Of a DNA stretch of 64,000 bases, positions 31,574-41,190 are shown in pieces. The notes beneath the pieces are model-generated. The model searched no databases, was not told the origin of the DNA, and was given only the letters and a program-made list of their open reading frames with translations. Position 1 is the first letter of the stretch. Each line of letters starts with the position of its first letter. The DNA comes from Nocardioides cremeus (GTDB taxonomy: Bacteria; Actinomycetota; Actinomycetes; Propionibacteriales; Nocardioidaceae), in assembly GCF_030518195.1 (NCBI RefSeq), contig NZ_JAULSC010000001.1, positions 1-64,000 of the forward strand, in the 5' to 3' direction. The position numbers were made by a program, and so were the translations under genes.

Positions 31574-33906
31574 CCCGCGCCCTGACCCGCGACCTGGCCC
31601 GGACCCTGCGCGGGGCCTGGTCGCGCCGCGGCACCCTGGCGCCGCTGCTGGCGCTGACCACCGTCGTGGTCGCGGGCGTGGTGGCGGTGCTGGGCTTCTC
31701 CGAGGCCGCCGGCACCTCCGGCGCTCTCGCGGTGCCGCTGCTGCTGCTGGCGCTGGTGGCGCTGCCCACCACCGGGCGTGAGCTGGCCGCGGCCCGGCGC
31801 GACGAGATCGCGCTGGCCCGCCTGCGCGGGCTCGAGGGCGGCGAGCTCTACGTGCTGCTGGCCCTCGAGCCGCTGCTGGTGCTCGTCCTGGGTGGGCTGC
31901 TGGGCGGCGGCCTGGGGCTGCTGGTCGCCCACCGCAGCGCCGGCGCCTGGCTCACCGACCCCGCGGCACTGACCGGACTGGTCGGCGCGGACGCGCTGAC
32001 GGCCGCGGTCCTGGTGGTGCTGGCCGGGCTCGTCGCGCTGCTGGTGGGCATGGGCGCGGCCCTGCGCGAGCCGCTGGCCGACCAGGTCGCCGCGGTCGCC
32101 AGGCCGCGGCGTACGACGCTCGCCTCGGCCTTCGCCCAGGTGCTGGTCGTCGTCGGCGCCGCGGTCGCGGTCTACCGCAGCTCGGTGACGCCCACCGACG
32201 GCACGGGCGGCCCCGACCTCGTCGTGCTGGCCGGGCCGGCCCTGGTCGGGCTGGCCGTCGGCGCCGCTGCGCTGTGGCTGCTGCGGCTGCTGGCGCGCCG
32301 GTGGGTGCGCCACCGTGGTCCGCGCGCCGGGCTGGCCGGCTTCCTGGCCGCCCGCCGCCTCGCCCGGGTCGCCGGCGCCGGGGCTGCGCTGCAGGTGCTG
32401 GTGGCCGCGGCCGTCGTGGCCGGGGTCGCGCTCACCGCCGCGATCCAGGTCGAGCAGTGGACCGAGCGCAGCGCCCGGCTGGTGGCCGGCGCCCCGCTGC
32501 GCATCGATCTCGAGACCGGCGCCGAGCCCGCGCTCGAGCTGACCCGTCGCCTCGACCCCGACGGCCGCTGGCTGATGGCGGCGGTGCTGGTGCCCGGCGA
32601 GGGCAGCGTCCCCGCCCGCCGCGCCTTCCTCGACCTGTCGCGCCACGAGCGGGTGCTGGGCGGCTTCCACGACGACACGTCCGCCGCCGGGCTGGCCACG
32701 GTCGTCGACGAGCTGGTCGCCGACGAGGCCGCGGCCGGCACCGCCGGGCCGGTCGAGGGCACCGAGGTCGTGGCCACCGTCAGCGGCGTGAGCCGCCGGC
32801 TCGAGGGGCGGGTGCGCCCGGAGGTCCTGCTGACCCTGCGCGACGTCACCGGCGGCTCCCGCCAGGTGCGGCTGCGGCTGGAGGTCGGCCTCGACGGCGC
32901 GCCCGACACGGCCTCGACCGAGGTGCGCTGCGCCGAGGGGTGCGAGCCGGTGGCGGTGACCCTGCAGCGCCGACCGGGTGACAGCCAGCTGCCCTGGACC
33001 CTCGACTCGCTGGTCCTGGGCGACCAGGACCTGCTCGAGCGCGACTGGTCGCCCGCCGAGGAGACCCGCGGCGACCGCCCCGGCGGGCCCGTGCCGGTCG
33101 CGGGGGGCCTCCTCGCGGTCGCCTCCTCGACCCCGCTGGTCGCCGTGCCCGACGCCGGCTCGGCCGCCGTGCCGGTGCTGGCCACCCGCAGCGCCACCTG
33201 GGACGGCGACCCGGTGCTCGACTCGCCCGGCGGGCTCGACCTGCCCGCGCAGGTCGTGGCCCGGGTGCCGGCGCTGCCGCTGGTGCAGGCCGACGGGGTG
33301 CTGGCCGACCTGCCGCGCGCGCTGGTCGGCTCGCCGCCGACCGTGCCGGTCGCCGACGTGGTGGTGCTGGCCCGTGCCGACACCCCGTCGGCACTGCTCG
33401 ACGAGGTGCTCGACGAGACGGGGGGCGAGCTGCGCACCCTCGAGCAGGTGCGCGCCTCGCTCAGCGACGACACCGGCGCCGCCCAGGCCCGCGTCTACCT
33501 GCTGGTCGCCGGCTTCGGGCTGCTCGTCGCGCTGCTGGTCCTCGGCACCGCCGTGGCCCGCGAGCGGCCGGCCTGGCTGCGCGACGTCGCCGCGCTGCGC
33601 GTCGTGGGCCTCGACGTACGCCGGATCCGCGGCGCCGGCCGGCTCGAGGTGGCCGGCCTGGTCGTGGTCTCGGTGGGCGCGGCGCTGCTCGGCACCGCGG
33701 CCGGCGTGCTGTGGCTGCTCGGCGACCTGGCCCTGGTCGAGGTGCCCGACCACGCCGTGGCGCTGCGCACCTCCCTCGACCCGCTCCCGGTGCTCCTGCT
33801 CGGCCTCGTCGTGGCCACGGTGGTGGCGCTGGTGGTCGGTCGCGGCCGCCGGCCCTCCGCCGAGCGCTCGCGCCCGGCCATCCTGCGCGAGGAGGCGGCT
33901 CGATGA
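31570..33906 (+). CDS. FtsX-like ABC permease (first)
   Basis: A 778-residue membrane protein starting at GTG 31570. The N-terminal helix (LAPLLALTTVVVAGVVAVLG) and clusters of helices at about 45-230, 270-295 and 640-770 flank a large extracytoplasmic domain (about 300-630), which carries a Cys pair in VRCAEGCEPVAV. The last block (RVYLLVAGFGLLVALLVLGT, ALRVVGLDVRRIRGAG) is the FtsX domain. Such permeases usually work without substrate transfer, driving extracytoplasmic machines or extracting lipoproteins or peptides. It pairs with the second permease by a 4-base overlap. Confidence 0.88.
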   Translation: MTRALTRDLARTLRGAWSRRGTLAPLLALTTVVVAGVVAVLGFSEAAGTSGALAVPLLLLALVALPTTGRELAAARRDEIALARLRGLEGGELYVLLALEPLLVLVLGGLLGGGLGLLVAHRSAGAWLTDPAALTGLVGADALTAAVLVVLAGLVALLVGMGAALREPLADQVAAVARPRRTTLASAFAQVLVVVGAAVAVYRSSVTPTDGTGGPDLVVLAGPALVGLAVGAAALWLLRLLARRWVRHRGPRAGLAGFLAARRLARVAGAGAALQVLVAAAVVAGVALTAAIQVEQWTERSARLVAGAPLRIDLETGAEPALELTRRLDPDGRWLMAAVLVPGEGSVPARRAFLDLSRHERVLGGFHDDTSAAGLATVVDELVADEAAAGTAGPVEGTEVVATVSGVSRRLEGRVRPEVLLTLRDVTGGSRQVRLRLEVGLDGAPDTASTEVRCAEGCEPVAVTLQRRPGDSQLPWTLDSLVLGDQDLLERDWSPAEETRGDRPGGPVPVAGGLLAVASSTPLVAVPDAGSAAVPVLATRSATWDGDPVLDSPGGLDLPAQVVARVPALPLVQADGVLADLPRALVGSPPTVPVADVVVLARADTPSALLDEVLDETGGELRTLEQVRASLSDDTGAAQARVYLLVAGFGLLVALLVLGTAVARERPAWLRDVAALRVVGLDVRRIRGAGRLEVAGLVVVSVGAALLGTAAGVLWLLGDLALVEVPDHAVALRTSLDPLPVLLLGLVVATVVALVVGRGRRPSAERSRPAILREEAAR

Positions 33907-36900
33907 GGACCCTGGTGGCGACGGTCGTGCGCGGCCTGCGCGCCCGGCTGCTGCTCTCGGTCGGCTCGGTGCTGCTGGTCGCGCTGGCCGTCGGCTCGGC
34001 CGTGCTCGGCCCGGTCTTCCAGGTGGCGGTGACCAACTCCTACCTGGTCACCCGGCTCGCCGAGGCGCCCAACGCGCTCACCGGGCTCAGCTGGGTCCAC
34101 ACCCCGGCGCCGGGCACCGGCCCGGCCGAGGCGGCCGCCGACGCCGTCGCGCTCGCCGAGCAGGCCGGGGCCGGCGCCGGCGGGGCTTACGTCGCCCCGC
34201 AGACCTTCGTGCGCACCGACGAGACGCCGGGCCTGGGCGGGCTGGTGCGGCTGGCCACCAAGGACGGCTACTGCGAGCACCTCGAGGTCGAGGGCCGCTG
34301 CCCGGCGGGCCCGCGCGAGGTGCTGATGCTCGCCGGCGACGCCGGGCTCACCGACTTCTCGGTCGGCTCCACCTTCGACGTCGGCGGCGCCGGCACCCTC
34401 GAGGTCGTCGGCCTCTACCGGGTGCCCGGGCCCGAGGAGGCCGACTGGTGGTTCGACCTGTCGCGCTTCTCCTCCCGCACGCCCACGCCCCCGCCGAGCA
34501 ACCAGCCCTACCGCCCGGCGCCGCTGCTGACCGGCCCCGAGACCTTCGAGCAGCTGTCGGGGGTCGGGTTCGAGGTGCTGGTCGACCGCCGGCTCGAGCC
34601 GCCGGCCGACCTCGACCTCGAGGGGCTCGACGAGGTGCGCGCGGTCGCCGCCGCCCAGGACGACCTCGCCGCGCTCGACCTCGACGTCCGGGGGGGCGGC
34701 TTCGAGACCCGGTCTATCAACGACGTCGACGGGGTGGCCGCCGAGGTGCGCGCCCAGCAGGAGACCGCCCGCAGCTCCGTGGCGCCGGCCGTGCTCTCGC
34801 TCGTGCTGGTCGCGCTGGCGCTGCTGCTGCGCCTGCTCACCGCGGCCGCCGACCTGCGCCTGCCCGAGCTGGCGCTGGCCTCGCTGCGCGGGCTCCCGCG
34901 TCGCCGGATGTGGTCGCTGGGGCTCTCGGAGCCGCTGGTGCTCCTCGGCGCGGCCGTGCCCGCGGGCGCCGCCCTCGGCCTGGGCGTCTCGTGGCTGCTG
35001 GTCGAGGCGTGGCTGGTGCCGGGGCTGCCGGTGCCGCTGCCGTGGAGCTCGGCCGTGGCCGGTCTCGGCGTCGGCCTCGGGGCCGCCCTGGTCGCGGTCG
35101 TCGCGGTCGGGCTGGTGCTGCGCGTCGACCTCGCCGCCCAGCTCAGCGGCGTACGCCGCCCGGTGCGGGCCCGCCGCGGAGCGGTGCTGGCCCAGCTCGC
35201 GCTGGTGGCCGCGGCCCTGGTGGTGCTGCTGAGCAAGCTGTCGAGCACCGGGCCGGGCGAGCCCGACGTCACCGACCTGGTGCTGCCGGTGCTGCTGGCG
35301 GTGGTCGCCGGGCTGGGCGGTGCCCGGGGCACCGCGGCGCTGGCCGGCTGGTGGACCCGGCGCGGGCCCCGCGACACGTCGCTGTCGACCTTCGTGGCCT
35401 CCCGGGCGCTGAGCCGGCGGCGCGAGGGCACCCTGGTGATCCTGCCGGTGACCGCCGCCATCGCCATCTGCGTCTTCGGGGCCGGCGTCTACGACTCGGC
35501 CGGGCAGTGGCGCGCCAGCGTCGCCGCCACGCGCGCGCCCGCGGCCGTCGTGTGGGCCTCCGACCTGTCGCTGGACCGCACCGTCGCGCTGAGCCGCGCC
35601 GCCGACCCCGAGGGCCGGTGGCTGATGGCCGCCGGCACCCTGTCGAGCACCGGCCCGGTCTTCACCGTCGCCGACACCTCCCGGCTCGAGCGGGTCGCGC
35701 AGTGGTCGGACCAGTGGACGCCGGGCACCTCTCCCGGCGAGATCGCCGACCGGCTGCGCCCCCGCGGCGTCGTACCGGTGCTGGAGGGCGCGCGGATCGG
35801 GGTCGAGGTCGACAACCGGGCCCGTTCGGGCGACGACCTGGTGCTGCGGCTGCGGCTGGTGACCGCCGAGGGCGAGGTCCGCTTCGCGTTCCTCCCGGTG
35901 TCACCGGGCACCGGCACCACCGAGACCCGGGTCGGTGCCTGCCGCGACGGCTGCCGCCTCGAGGGCCTGACCGTCGGCGGCCCGGCGGCGCTGCGCACCA
36001 CGGTCGAGGGCACCATCGAGGTGCGCGACGTGCTCGTCGACGGAGAACCGGTGGAGGGGGCCGTCACCGGCGCCGGCTGGGGGGTCTCGCCCGACGCCTC
36101 CGCCCCCGAGGCGGTCACCCGGCTCAGCGACGAGGGCGGCGTGCTGCGCATCGAGGCCGCCGCCGAGGAGCCCGCGATCCTCCAGCTCACCGCCGGCGAC
36201 CTGCCCGCGGCCCTGCCGGTCGTCAAGGGGGTCGACGCGCGCACCGAGCCCGACCCCAACGCCTTCTCGACCAGCTCGCCGCTCAGCTTCCCCGTCGACC
36301 CGGTGGTCGAGGCCGCCAGCGTGCCGCTGCTGGGCCCGCGCGGGCTGCTCATCGACTACGAGACGGTCAGCATCGACCGCGAGGTCTACGACCAGGACTC
36401 CTCCGAGGTGGTGGTGCTCGCCCGCGCCGACACCCCCGGGCCCGTCGTCGACGAGCTGCGCGCCGCCGGGCTGGTGGTCGACCGCACCTACGCCGAGGTG
36501 CGCGAGGGTCTCGACGGCGAGGCCTACGCCCTCGCGCTGCGGCTCTACGCCGTGGTGGCGGTGCTGGTGCTGGTGATGGCGGTCGCCGCCCTCGGCGTCA
36601 GCACCGCGGTGCAGCTGCCGGCGCGGCGCAGCGACGCCGCCTCGCTGCGCGTCGTGGGCGTCTCGCGGCGCGAGGTCGTGCGCGCGGTGCTGCTCGAGCT
36701 GTCCGTGGTGCTGGGCAGCACCGCCGTGGCGGGGCTGGCCGCGGGCGCGCTGGCGCAGTACGTCGTGCTGCGCACCGTGACCCTGGGCTACGCCGAGACC
36801 CTGTCGACCCCCGCGCTGGTCGCGGGCATCGACCCGGCGCGCCTGGCGCTGCTGGCGCTGGTGACCGCGGTGCTCTTCGGCGCGGTGGCGGTGACCAGCG

Positions 36901-36956
36901 CGGTGCTGACCGTGCGCGGCGCGCGGGGCGCGACGCTGCGCGAGAACGCCCGCTGA
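33903..36956 (+). CDS. FtsX-like ABC permease (second)
   Basis: A 1017-residue membrane protein from ATG 33903. It has an N-terminal helix, then an extracytoplasmic part (about 45-290, with the Cys pair of GYCEHLEVEGRCPAGP), a helical block with FtsX signatures (LRLPELALASLRGLPRRRMW), a second external part (about 540-880, with the CRDGCRLEGL Cys pair) and a final helical block with DAASLRVVGVSRREVVRAVL. Both permeases share the CxxxC-like motif in their external domains, so they may form a disulfide-stabilised heterodimer. The export substrate is unknown; no regulator is adjacent. Confidence 0.9.
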   Translation: MRTLVATVVRGLRARLLLSVGSVLLVALAVGSAVLGPVFQVAVTNSYLVTRLAEAPNALTGLSWVHTPAPGTGPAEAAADAVALAEQAGAGAGGAYVAPQTFVRTDETPGLGGLVRLATKDGYCEHLEVEGRCPAGPREVLMLAGDAGLTDFSVGSTFDVGGAGTLEVVGLYRVPGPEEADWWFDLSRFSSRTPTPPPSNQPYRPAPLLTGPETFEQLSGVGFEVLVDRRLEPPADLDLEGLDEVRAVAAAQDDLAALDLDVRGGGFETRSINDVDGVAAEVRAQQETARSSVAPAVLSLVLVALALLLRLLTAAADLRLPELALASLRGLPRRRMWSLGLSEPLVLLGAAVPAGAALGLGVSWLLVEAWLVPGLPVPLPWSSAVAGLGVGLGAALVAVVAVGLVLRVDLAAQLSGVRRPVRARRGAVLAQLALVAAALVVLLSKLSSTGPGEPDVTDLVLPVLLAVVAGLGGARGTAALAGWWTRRGPRDTSLSTFVASRALSRRREGTLVILPVTAAIAICVFGAGVYDSAGQWRASVAATRAPAAVVWASDLSLDRTVALSRAADPEGRWLMAAGTLSSTGPVFTVADTSRLERVAQWSDQWTPGTSPGEIADRLRPRGVVPVLEGARIGVEVDNRARSGDDLVLRLRLVTAEGEVRFAFLPVSPGTGTTETRVGACRDGCRLEGLTVGGPAALRTTVEGTIEVRDVLVDGEPVEGAVTGAGWGVSPDASAPEAVTRLSDEGGVLRIEAAAEEPAILQLTAGDLPAALPVVKGVDARTEPDPNAFSTSSPLSFPVDPVVEAASVPLLGPRGLLIDYETVSIDREVYDQDSSEVVVLARADTPGPVVDELRAAGLVVDRTYAEVREGLDGEAYALALRLYAVVAVLVLVMAVAALGVSTAVQLPARRSDAASLRVVGVSRREVVRAVLLELSVVLGSTAVAGLAAGALAQYVVLRTVTLGYAETLSTPALVAGIDPARLALLALVTAVLFGAVAVTSAVLTVRGARGATLRENAR

Positions 36957-36966
36957 GCCGGGCGGC

Positions 36967-38397
36967 TCAGCGGCCCAGGTACCAGCCGCCGGGGGGCAGG
37001 TCGAGGGCGGCCTGCGGGCCCCACGAGCCCTGCTCGTAGGAGTGCACCTCGGGGCTGGCGTCGAGCACCGGCTGGCAGACCTCCCAGATCCGCTCGACCT
37101 CGTCGGAGCGGGTGAACAGGGTGCGGTCGTCGCGCAGCACGTCGAGCAGCAGCCGCTCGTAGGCCTCGAGCGGGTCGCCCTCGTCGACGTCCTCGGCGAA
37201 GTCGAGGCTCATCGTCGCCTTGACCAGGTCCATGTCGGGCCCCGGCTTCTTGGCCTGCAGGTCGACGTGCACCCGCGGGTCGTCGGTCAGCTCGAGCACC
37301 AGCTCGTTGGAAGCCACGGAGCCGTTGAAGATCTCGGTGTGCGGGGTGCGGAAGCGCAGCGTGATGGTGCGCCGGCCCTGGGCCAGCGCCTTGCCGGTGC
37401 GCAGGTAGAACGGCACGTCGCGCCAACGGTCGTTGTCGATCCACGCCTCGAGCGCCACGAAGGTCTCCACGTCGGAGTCGTCGTCGACGTCCTCGTCGTC
37501 GCGGTAGCCCTCGAACTGGCCCAGCACGACCCGCTCGGGGTCGAGCGGGCGCATCGCGGCGAAGACGGCCGACTTCGCGTCGCGCAGCTCGTCGGCGTCG
37601 AAGCGGCAGGCCTCCTCCAGCGCCACCAGCCCGAGCAGCTGGGCCAGGTGCGTCGAGATCATGTCGCGCAGCGCGCCGGTGGACTCGTAGAAGCTGCCGC
37701 GCCCCTCGAGCCCGAGGTCCTCGGGCACGTCGATCTGCACCGACTCGATGTGCCGGGCGTTCCAGGCCGGCTCGAAGAGCCCGTTGGCGAAGCGGAGCGC
37801 CAGGATGTTCTGCGCCGCCTCCTTGCCCAGGAAGTGGTCGATGCGGAAGACCTGCTCCTCCTCGACGACCTCCTTCAGCGCCGCGTCGAGCTCGCGGGCG
37901 GAGTCGAGGTCGAGCCCGAAGGGCTTCTCGACCACCAGCCGGGCGCGCTCGTGCAGCCCCTCCCGGCCGAGCATCGCGATCATCGAGGTCATCACCGCCG
38001 GCGGCACCGACAGGTAGACGAGCCGGCGGACCCGGCTCGCGTCGTCCCCACCCAGGCGCTCCTCGGCCTCGCGCACGGCCGCGGCGAGGTCGGCACCGTC
38101 GTCGGCGTCGGAGGTGCAGAAGGAGACCCGCTCGAGCAGGGCGCCCGCCACGTCGTCGTCGAGGTCGTCGACGCCCTCCTCCAGCGCCTCGCGCACCTGC
38201 TGGCGGAAGTCGTCGTCGCTGCCGGGGGAGTGCCGCCCGCTGCCGATGACGGCGTACTGCTCGGGCAGCCGGCCCTGCGCGGCCAGCTTGTAGAGGCCCG
38301 GGAAGAGCTTGCGGGCGGCCAGGTCGCCGGTGGCGCCGAAGAGCACCAGGACGTGCGGGGCGAGGTCCTCGGAGGTCGCGCTGCTGGAGTGGGTCAC
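36967..38397 (-). CDS. zwf: Glucose-6-phosphate 1-dehydrogenase
   Basis: A 476-residue enzyme that oxidises glucose 6-phosphate to 6-phosphogluconolactone with NADP+, the entry to the pentose phosphate pathway. The Rossmann motif is [20 protein letters not shown]. The active-site block [13 protein letters not shown] is intact, and [12 protein letters not shown] is the substrate-binding Lys region. The GTG at 38397 is used. In actinobacteria zwf commonly sits with tal, opcA and pgl; here it stands alone, so it may be a second copy or an isolated isoenzyme. Confidence 0.95.
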   Translation of the reverse strand: MTHSSSATSEDLAPHVLVLFGATGDLAARKLFPGLYKLAAQGRLPEQYAVIGSGRHSPGSDDDFRQQVREALEEGVDDLDDDVAGALLERVSFCTSDADDGADLAAAVREAEERLGGDDASRVRRLVYLSVPPAVMTSMIAMLGREGLHERARLVVEKPFGLDLDSARELDAALKEVVEEEQVFRIDHFLGKEAAQNILALRFANGLFEPAWNARHIESVQIDVPEDLGLEGRGSFYESTGALRDMISTHLAQLLGLVALEEACRFDADELRDAKSAVFAAMRPLDPERVVLGQFEGYRDDEDVDDDSDVETFVALEAWIDNDRWRDVPFYLRTGKALAQGRRTITLRFRTPHTEIFNGSVASNELVLELTDDPRVHVDLQAKKPGPDMDLVKATMSLDFAEDVDEGDPLEAYERLLLDVLRDDRTLFTRSDEVERIWEVCQPVLDASPEVHSYEQGSWGPQAALDLPPGGWYLGR

Positions 38398-38511
38398 CCA
38401 CCATGCCTACCGGGTCGCCGATGGGCACCGTCCATCCCCAAGGGTGGGGAGGTGGGCCAAGGAATGGGCGCGCGACTCCCCTCACCCTTTCTGGCCTGGC
38501 ACGATGGGGCT

Positions 38512-38694
38512 ATGACGCTCGACACACGACAGGCCGCGGAGGCCATCGAGGAGTACTTCGGCAGCGACGTGCTGACCGACGAGCCCACCTGGGCAGGCGT
38601 GCTCATCGACCAGGCGCCCGAGGCGTACGAGAGCGCCGAGGACCTCACCGCCGCGCTCGACCTGATGCACCTGCGCCCCGGCGCCGACCACTGA
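38512..38694 (+). CDS. Small acidic protein of 60 residues
   Basis: A very short frame with good coding character: MTLDTRQAAEAIEEYFGSDV, then a Trp/Val stretch (EPTWAGVLIDQAPEAYESAE) and a helix ending in HLRPGADH. The composition is acidic and helical, with no membrane segment. It lies eight bases before the DUF427 gene and probably shares its mRNA. I do not recognise the family. Confidence 0.6.
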   Translation: MTLDTRQAAEAIEEYFGSDVLTDEPTWAGVLIDQAPEAYESAEDLTAALDLMHLRPGADH

Positions 38695-38702
38695 GCCGTC
38701 GG

Positions 38703-39215
38703 GTGCACCCCCGCCCGGAGAAGCCCGGCCCCGGCCAGGAGTCGGTGTGGGACTACCCGCGCCCGCCGGCCCTCGACGAGTCCTCCGAGAGCGTGGAGGT
38801 CGAGGTGGGCGGCGTGGTCGTGGCCCGCACCACCCGGTCGTGGCGGGTCCTGGAGACCAGCCACCCGCCGACCTACTACCTGCCGCGCGAGGCGTTCGCC
38901 GAGGGGGTGCTGCGCCCGACCGACGGCTCCTCGACGTGCGAGTGGAAGGGCCGCGCCGCCTACTTCGACCTGGTCGGCGGCACCGGTGCCGACGGCCGGC
39001 CCGTCGTCGCCGAGCGTGCCGCCTGGACCTACCCCACGCCGACCCCCGCCTTCGCGGCGCTGGCCGACGCGGTCGCGGTGACCCCGTTGGCCGTCGACGC
39101 CTGCCGCGTCGACGGCGAGCTGGTGGTCGCGCAGGAGGGCGGCTTCTACGGCGGCTGGATCACCAGCCGGGTGGTCGGCCCCTTCAAGGGGATCCCGGGC
39201 TCCTGGGGCTGGTGA
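38703..39215 (+). CDS. DUF427 family protein
   Basis: A 170-residue protein of the DUF427 family (PF04248), small beta-barrel proteins of unknown function common in actinobacteria. Diagnostic blocks are VWDYPRPPALDESSESVEV, RVLETSHPPTYYLPREAF, STCEWKGRAAYFDL, AAWTYPTPTPAF and GGFYGGWITSRVVGPFKGIP. The start is taken as GTG 38703, eight bases after the small gene; the frame extends upstream but without family similarity. The stop lies three bases from the convergent GH6 stop. Confidence 0.9.
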   Translation: MHPRPEKPGPGQESVWDYPRPPALDESSESVEVEVGGVVVARTTRSWRVLETSHPPTYYLPREAFAEGVLRPTDGSSTCEWKGRAAYFDLVGGTGADGRPVVAERAAWTYPTPTPAFAALADAVAVTPLAVDACRVDGELVVAQEGGFYGGWITSRVVGPFKGIPGSWGW

Positions 39216-39218
39216 TCC

Positions 39219-40217
39219 TCAGCAGCCGGGACCAGGGTCGGAGCGACCCAGCAGCCGGTCGGCCAGCAGGTCGCACCACTGGCCCGCCGCCCCGCCGTCG
39301 TTGAACCACCCGTCCGACTCGCCGGGGTGCTTGACCCACAGGGTGGCGTCGAAGCGGCCGTCGAAGCGCAGCCGCGGCGCCCTGCCCAGGCGCGCCCACG
39401 TCGGGTTGGTGACGTCGCCGTCGACCGGCCTGTGGGCCCCGTTGCGCGAGGTGTCCACCACGTAGCGCAGACCCGTGACCCCCTCGCTGCGCAGCTCGCG
39501 CAGCAGGGTCTCGGCGTAGGCCTTCTCCCGGGGCAGGCGCCGGAAGTTGGACACGTTGGTGCTGATGCCCCGGCCCAGGCCGACCCCGGCCTTCTTGAGC
39601 AGCCGCGCGCGGTCGGCGTACGGGGTCCAGCCGGAGTGGGCGGCGTCGAGGTAGACCCAGGCGCCCGCACTGTCGAGCCGGCGCACGGCGGTGCGCAGCA
39701 GCTTGAGGCGCTGGCGGCCGTTGGCGCACTCGTCGTGGCCGTAGAAGCCGATGGCGTCGGGCTCGACGACCACGAGCGGCTTGCTGCCCCGGATGCCGGC
39801 CGCCACCTGGGCGACCCAGTCCTTGTAGGCGTCGCCGCCGGGCAGCCCGCCCGAGGAGTGCAGGCCGCAGTCGCGGTCGGGGATGGCGTAGACCACGAGC
39901 ATCGGCGTCTTGCCGGCCTGCTCGGCGCGCGAGGTGTAGGCGCGCACCACGTCGGCGACCTGGTCGCGGGGGTAGTACTCGTTGGAGAGCCACAGCGCCT
40001 GGGCCCGCTTGGCGATGGCGGCGTACGCCGGGCCCTGCTGGGCGGCGGGCATCAGCGGGTCGACGAAGAGCCGCTGGGTGCGGCGCGGGTCGCGCTCGGC
40101 GACCGCGGGCGCCCCGTCAGCGGCACCGGCGCCGGCGGGGGCCGGGCCGAGGGCCAGGACGGGCGCCAGCCCGGCGACGGCGAGCAGCGCGACGAGCCGG
40201 GAGCGGAGGTGGGGCAC
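39219..40217 (-). CDS. Secreted glycoside hydrolase family 6 (endoglucanase/cellobiohydrolase)
   Basis: A 332-residue exported GH6 enzyme (inverting beta-1,4-glucanase). The GTG at 40217 opens a signal peptide (RLVALLAVAGLAPVLALGPA). The catalytic domain shows MLVVYAIPDRDCG, PLVVVEPDAIGF with the catalytic acid Asp, AWVYLDAAHSGW, GLRYVVDTSRNG and LWVKHPGESDGW. There is no carbohydrate-binding module, so it acts on soluble glucan or cell-wall fragments. It is one of two secreted glycosidases in the window (the other starts at 12921). Gene density around its start leaves only 71 bases before the SDR stop, filled partly by 22-base repeats. Confidence 0.92.
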   Translation of the reverse strand: MPHLRSRLVALLAVAGLAPVLALGPAPAGAGAADGAPAVAERDPRRTQRLFVDPLMPAAQQGPAYAAIAKRAQALWLSNEYYPRDQVADVVRAYTSRAEQAGKTPMLVVYAIPDRDCGLHSSGGLPGGDAYKDWVAQVAAGIRGSKPLVVVEPDAIGFYGHDECANGRQRLKLLRTAVRRLDSAGAWVYLDAAHSGWTPYADRARLLKKAGVGLGRGISTNVSNFRRLPREKAYAETLLRELRSEGVTGLRYVVDTSRNGAHRPVDGDVTNPTWARLGRAPRLRFDGRFDATLWVKHPGESDGWFNDGGAAGQWCDLLADRLLGRSDPGPGC

Positions 40218-40252
40218 GCGTCGAGGGTACGGACGGACAGCCGCCCTGGTGC

Positions 40253-40295
40253 CGGTTCGGGCCGACTGGGCGCGAAGTACGGGCCGGGTCAGCGG
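40253..40295. repeat. 22-base repeat array B (two copies)
   Basis: Two copies of the dispersed 22-base unit, GGTTCGGGCCGACTGGGCGCGA and then AGTACGGGCCGGGTCAGCGG. The TCA at 40289-40291 inside the second copy is the complement of the stop codon of the SDR gene, the same arrangement as in array A. Confidence 0.75.
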
Positions 40296-41155
40296 GCCGC
40301 GCGGCGCTCGTAGGCGGCCCGGGCGCCGGCGTCGACGTGGGTCAGGGCGGCGTCGGCGCCCATGGCGTGGCTCAGCAGGTCACGGGCGCGCCGGGGCAGG
40401 GCGTTGGAGGTGTGGAAGAGCGCCTTGGCGTAGCCGGGCACCCAGGTCTCGAAGCGGGGCCGGCGCACGACGTCGAGCACCGTGTCGGCGACCTCCTCGG
40501 GGGTGCACGGGCGCATCCCCCGGGTGGCGTGCACGCCGGCGGCGAGCTCGGTGGCCACCACGGTCGGCAGCACGCAGGAGACGTGCACGCCGTGCGGGGC
40601 CAGCTCGCCCCGCGCGGCCTCCGAGAAGCCGACCACCCCGAACTTGGACGCGGAGTAGACCGCGCCCCCGGCCAGCCCGACCCGTCCGACCGCCGAGGCG
40701 ACGTTGACGACGTGGCCGCGGCCGCGCTCGACCATGCCGGGCGCCACCAGGCGGGTGCCGGTCACCACGGCGCGCAGGTTGACCTCGAGCGTGGTGTCGA
40801 TGCTGGCCTCGCCCTGCTCGAGCAGCGGGCCCAGCGGCATGATCCCGGCGTTGTTGACCAGCACCTCGACCGGTCCCCAGGCCTCGGCCTCGGCGACCAG
40901 GGCGGCGTACGACGCCCGGTCGGCGACGTCGACGCGCACGCCGCGCACCCGCGCGGGGTCGCCGACGCTCGCGCCGATCGCCTCGGCGGCCTCGCGGGCC
41001 GCCGCGGTGTCGAGGTCGCCCACGAGCACCCGGGCGCCGGCCCCGGCGAAGCGGGCGGCGGTGGCACGGCCGATGCCGCGCCCGGCGCCGGTGACGACGA
41101 CGACCCGGTCACGGACGGCGGGCAGGTCGGGGCGGCGGGCGGAGGAGGAGGGCAC
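40289..41155 (-). CDS. Short-chain dehydrogenase/reductase
   Basis: A 288-residue classical SDR. VVVTGAGRGIGRATAARFAG is the NAD(P) motif, NNAGIMPLGPL the NNAG block, VASAVGRVGLAGGAVYSASK the catalytic Ser-Tyr-x-x-x-Lys. The C-terminal extension (ALPRRARDLLSHAMGADAAL) is typical of actinobacterial SDRs next to TetR genes. The likely start is GTG 41155, six bases after a -10 hexamer, so the mRNA would be leaderless; an ATG at 41182 lies inside the promoter. It is divergent from the TetR gene, which probably controls it. Confidence 0.92.
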   Translation of the reverse strand: MPSSSARRPDLPAVRDRVVVVTGAGRGIGRATAARFAGAGARVLVGDLDTAAAREAAEAIGASVGDPARVRGVRVDVADRASYAALVAEAEAWGPVEVLVNNAGIMPLGPLLEQGEASIDTTLEVNLRAVVTGTRLVAPGMVERGRGHVVNVASAVGRVGLAGGAVYSASKFGVVGFSEAARGELAPHGVHVSCVLPTVVATELAAGVHATRGMRPCTPEEVADTVLDVVRRPRFETWVPGYAKALFHTSNALPRRARDLLSHAMGADAALTHVDAGARAAYERRAAR

Positions 41156-41161
41156 GCGCCG

Positions 41162-41190
41162 ATCCTGATTCAGGCAGGACATCCTGTCAA
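41162..41190 (-). promoter_or_regulatory. Promoter of the SDR gene giving a leaderless mRNA
   Basis: On the minus strand TTGACA (41190-41185) and CAGGAT (41167-41162) are separated by exactly 17 bases. The GTG start of the SDR gene begins six bases after the -10 hexamer, where transcription should start, so translation would begin at or next to the 5' end. Confidence 0.6.

Noticed and set aside
30979..33753. 924-codon frame on the minus strand across the ABC operon
   Set aside because: The sequence is dominated by His, Gln, Arg and Gly as expected for the reverse of high-GC coding DNA, and it crosses two well supported genes.
32978..37039. 1353-codon plus-strand frame
   Set aside because: It spans the junction of two FtsX permeases in a different frame and is low-complexity Arg/Pro/Ala; the permease frames have clear domains.
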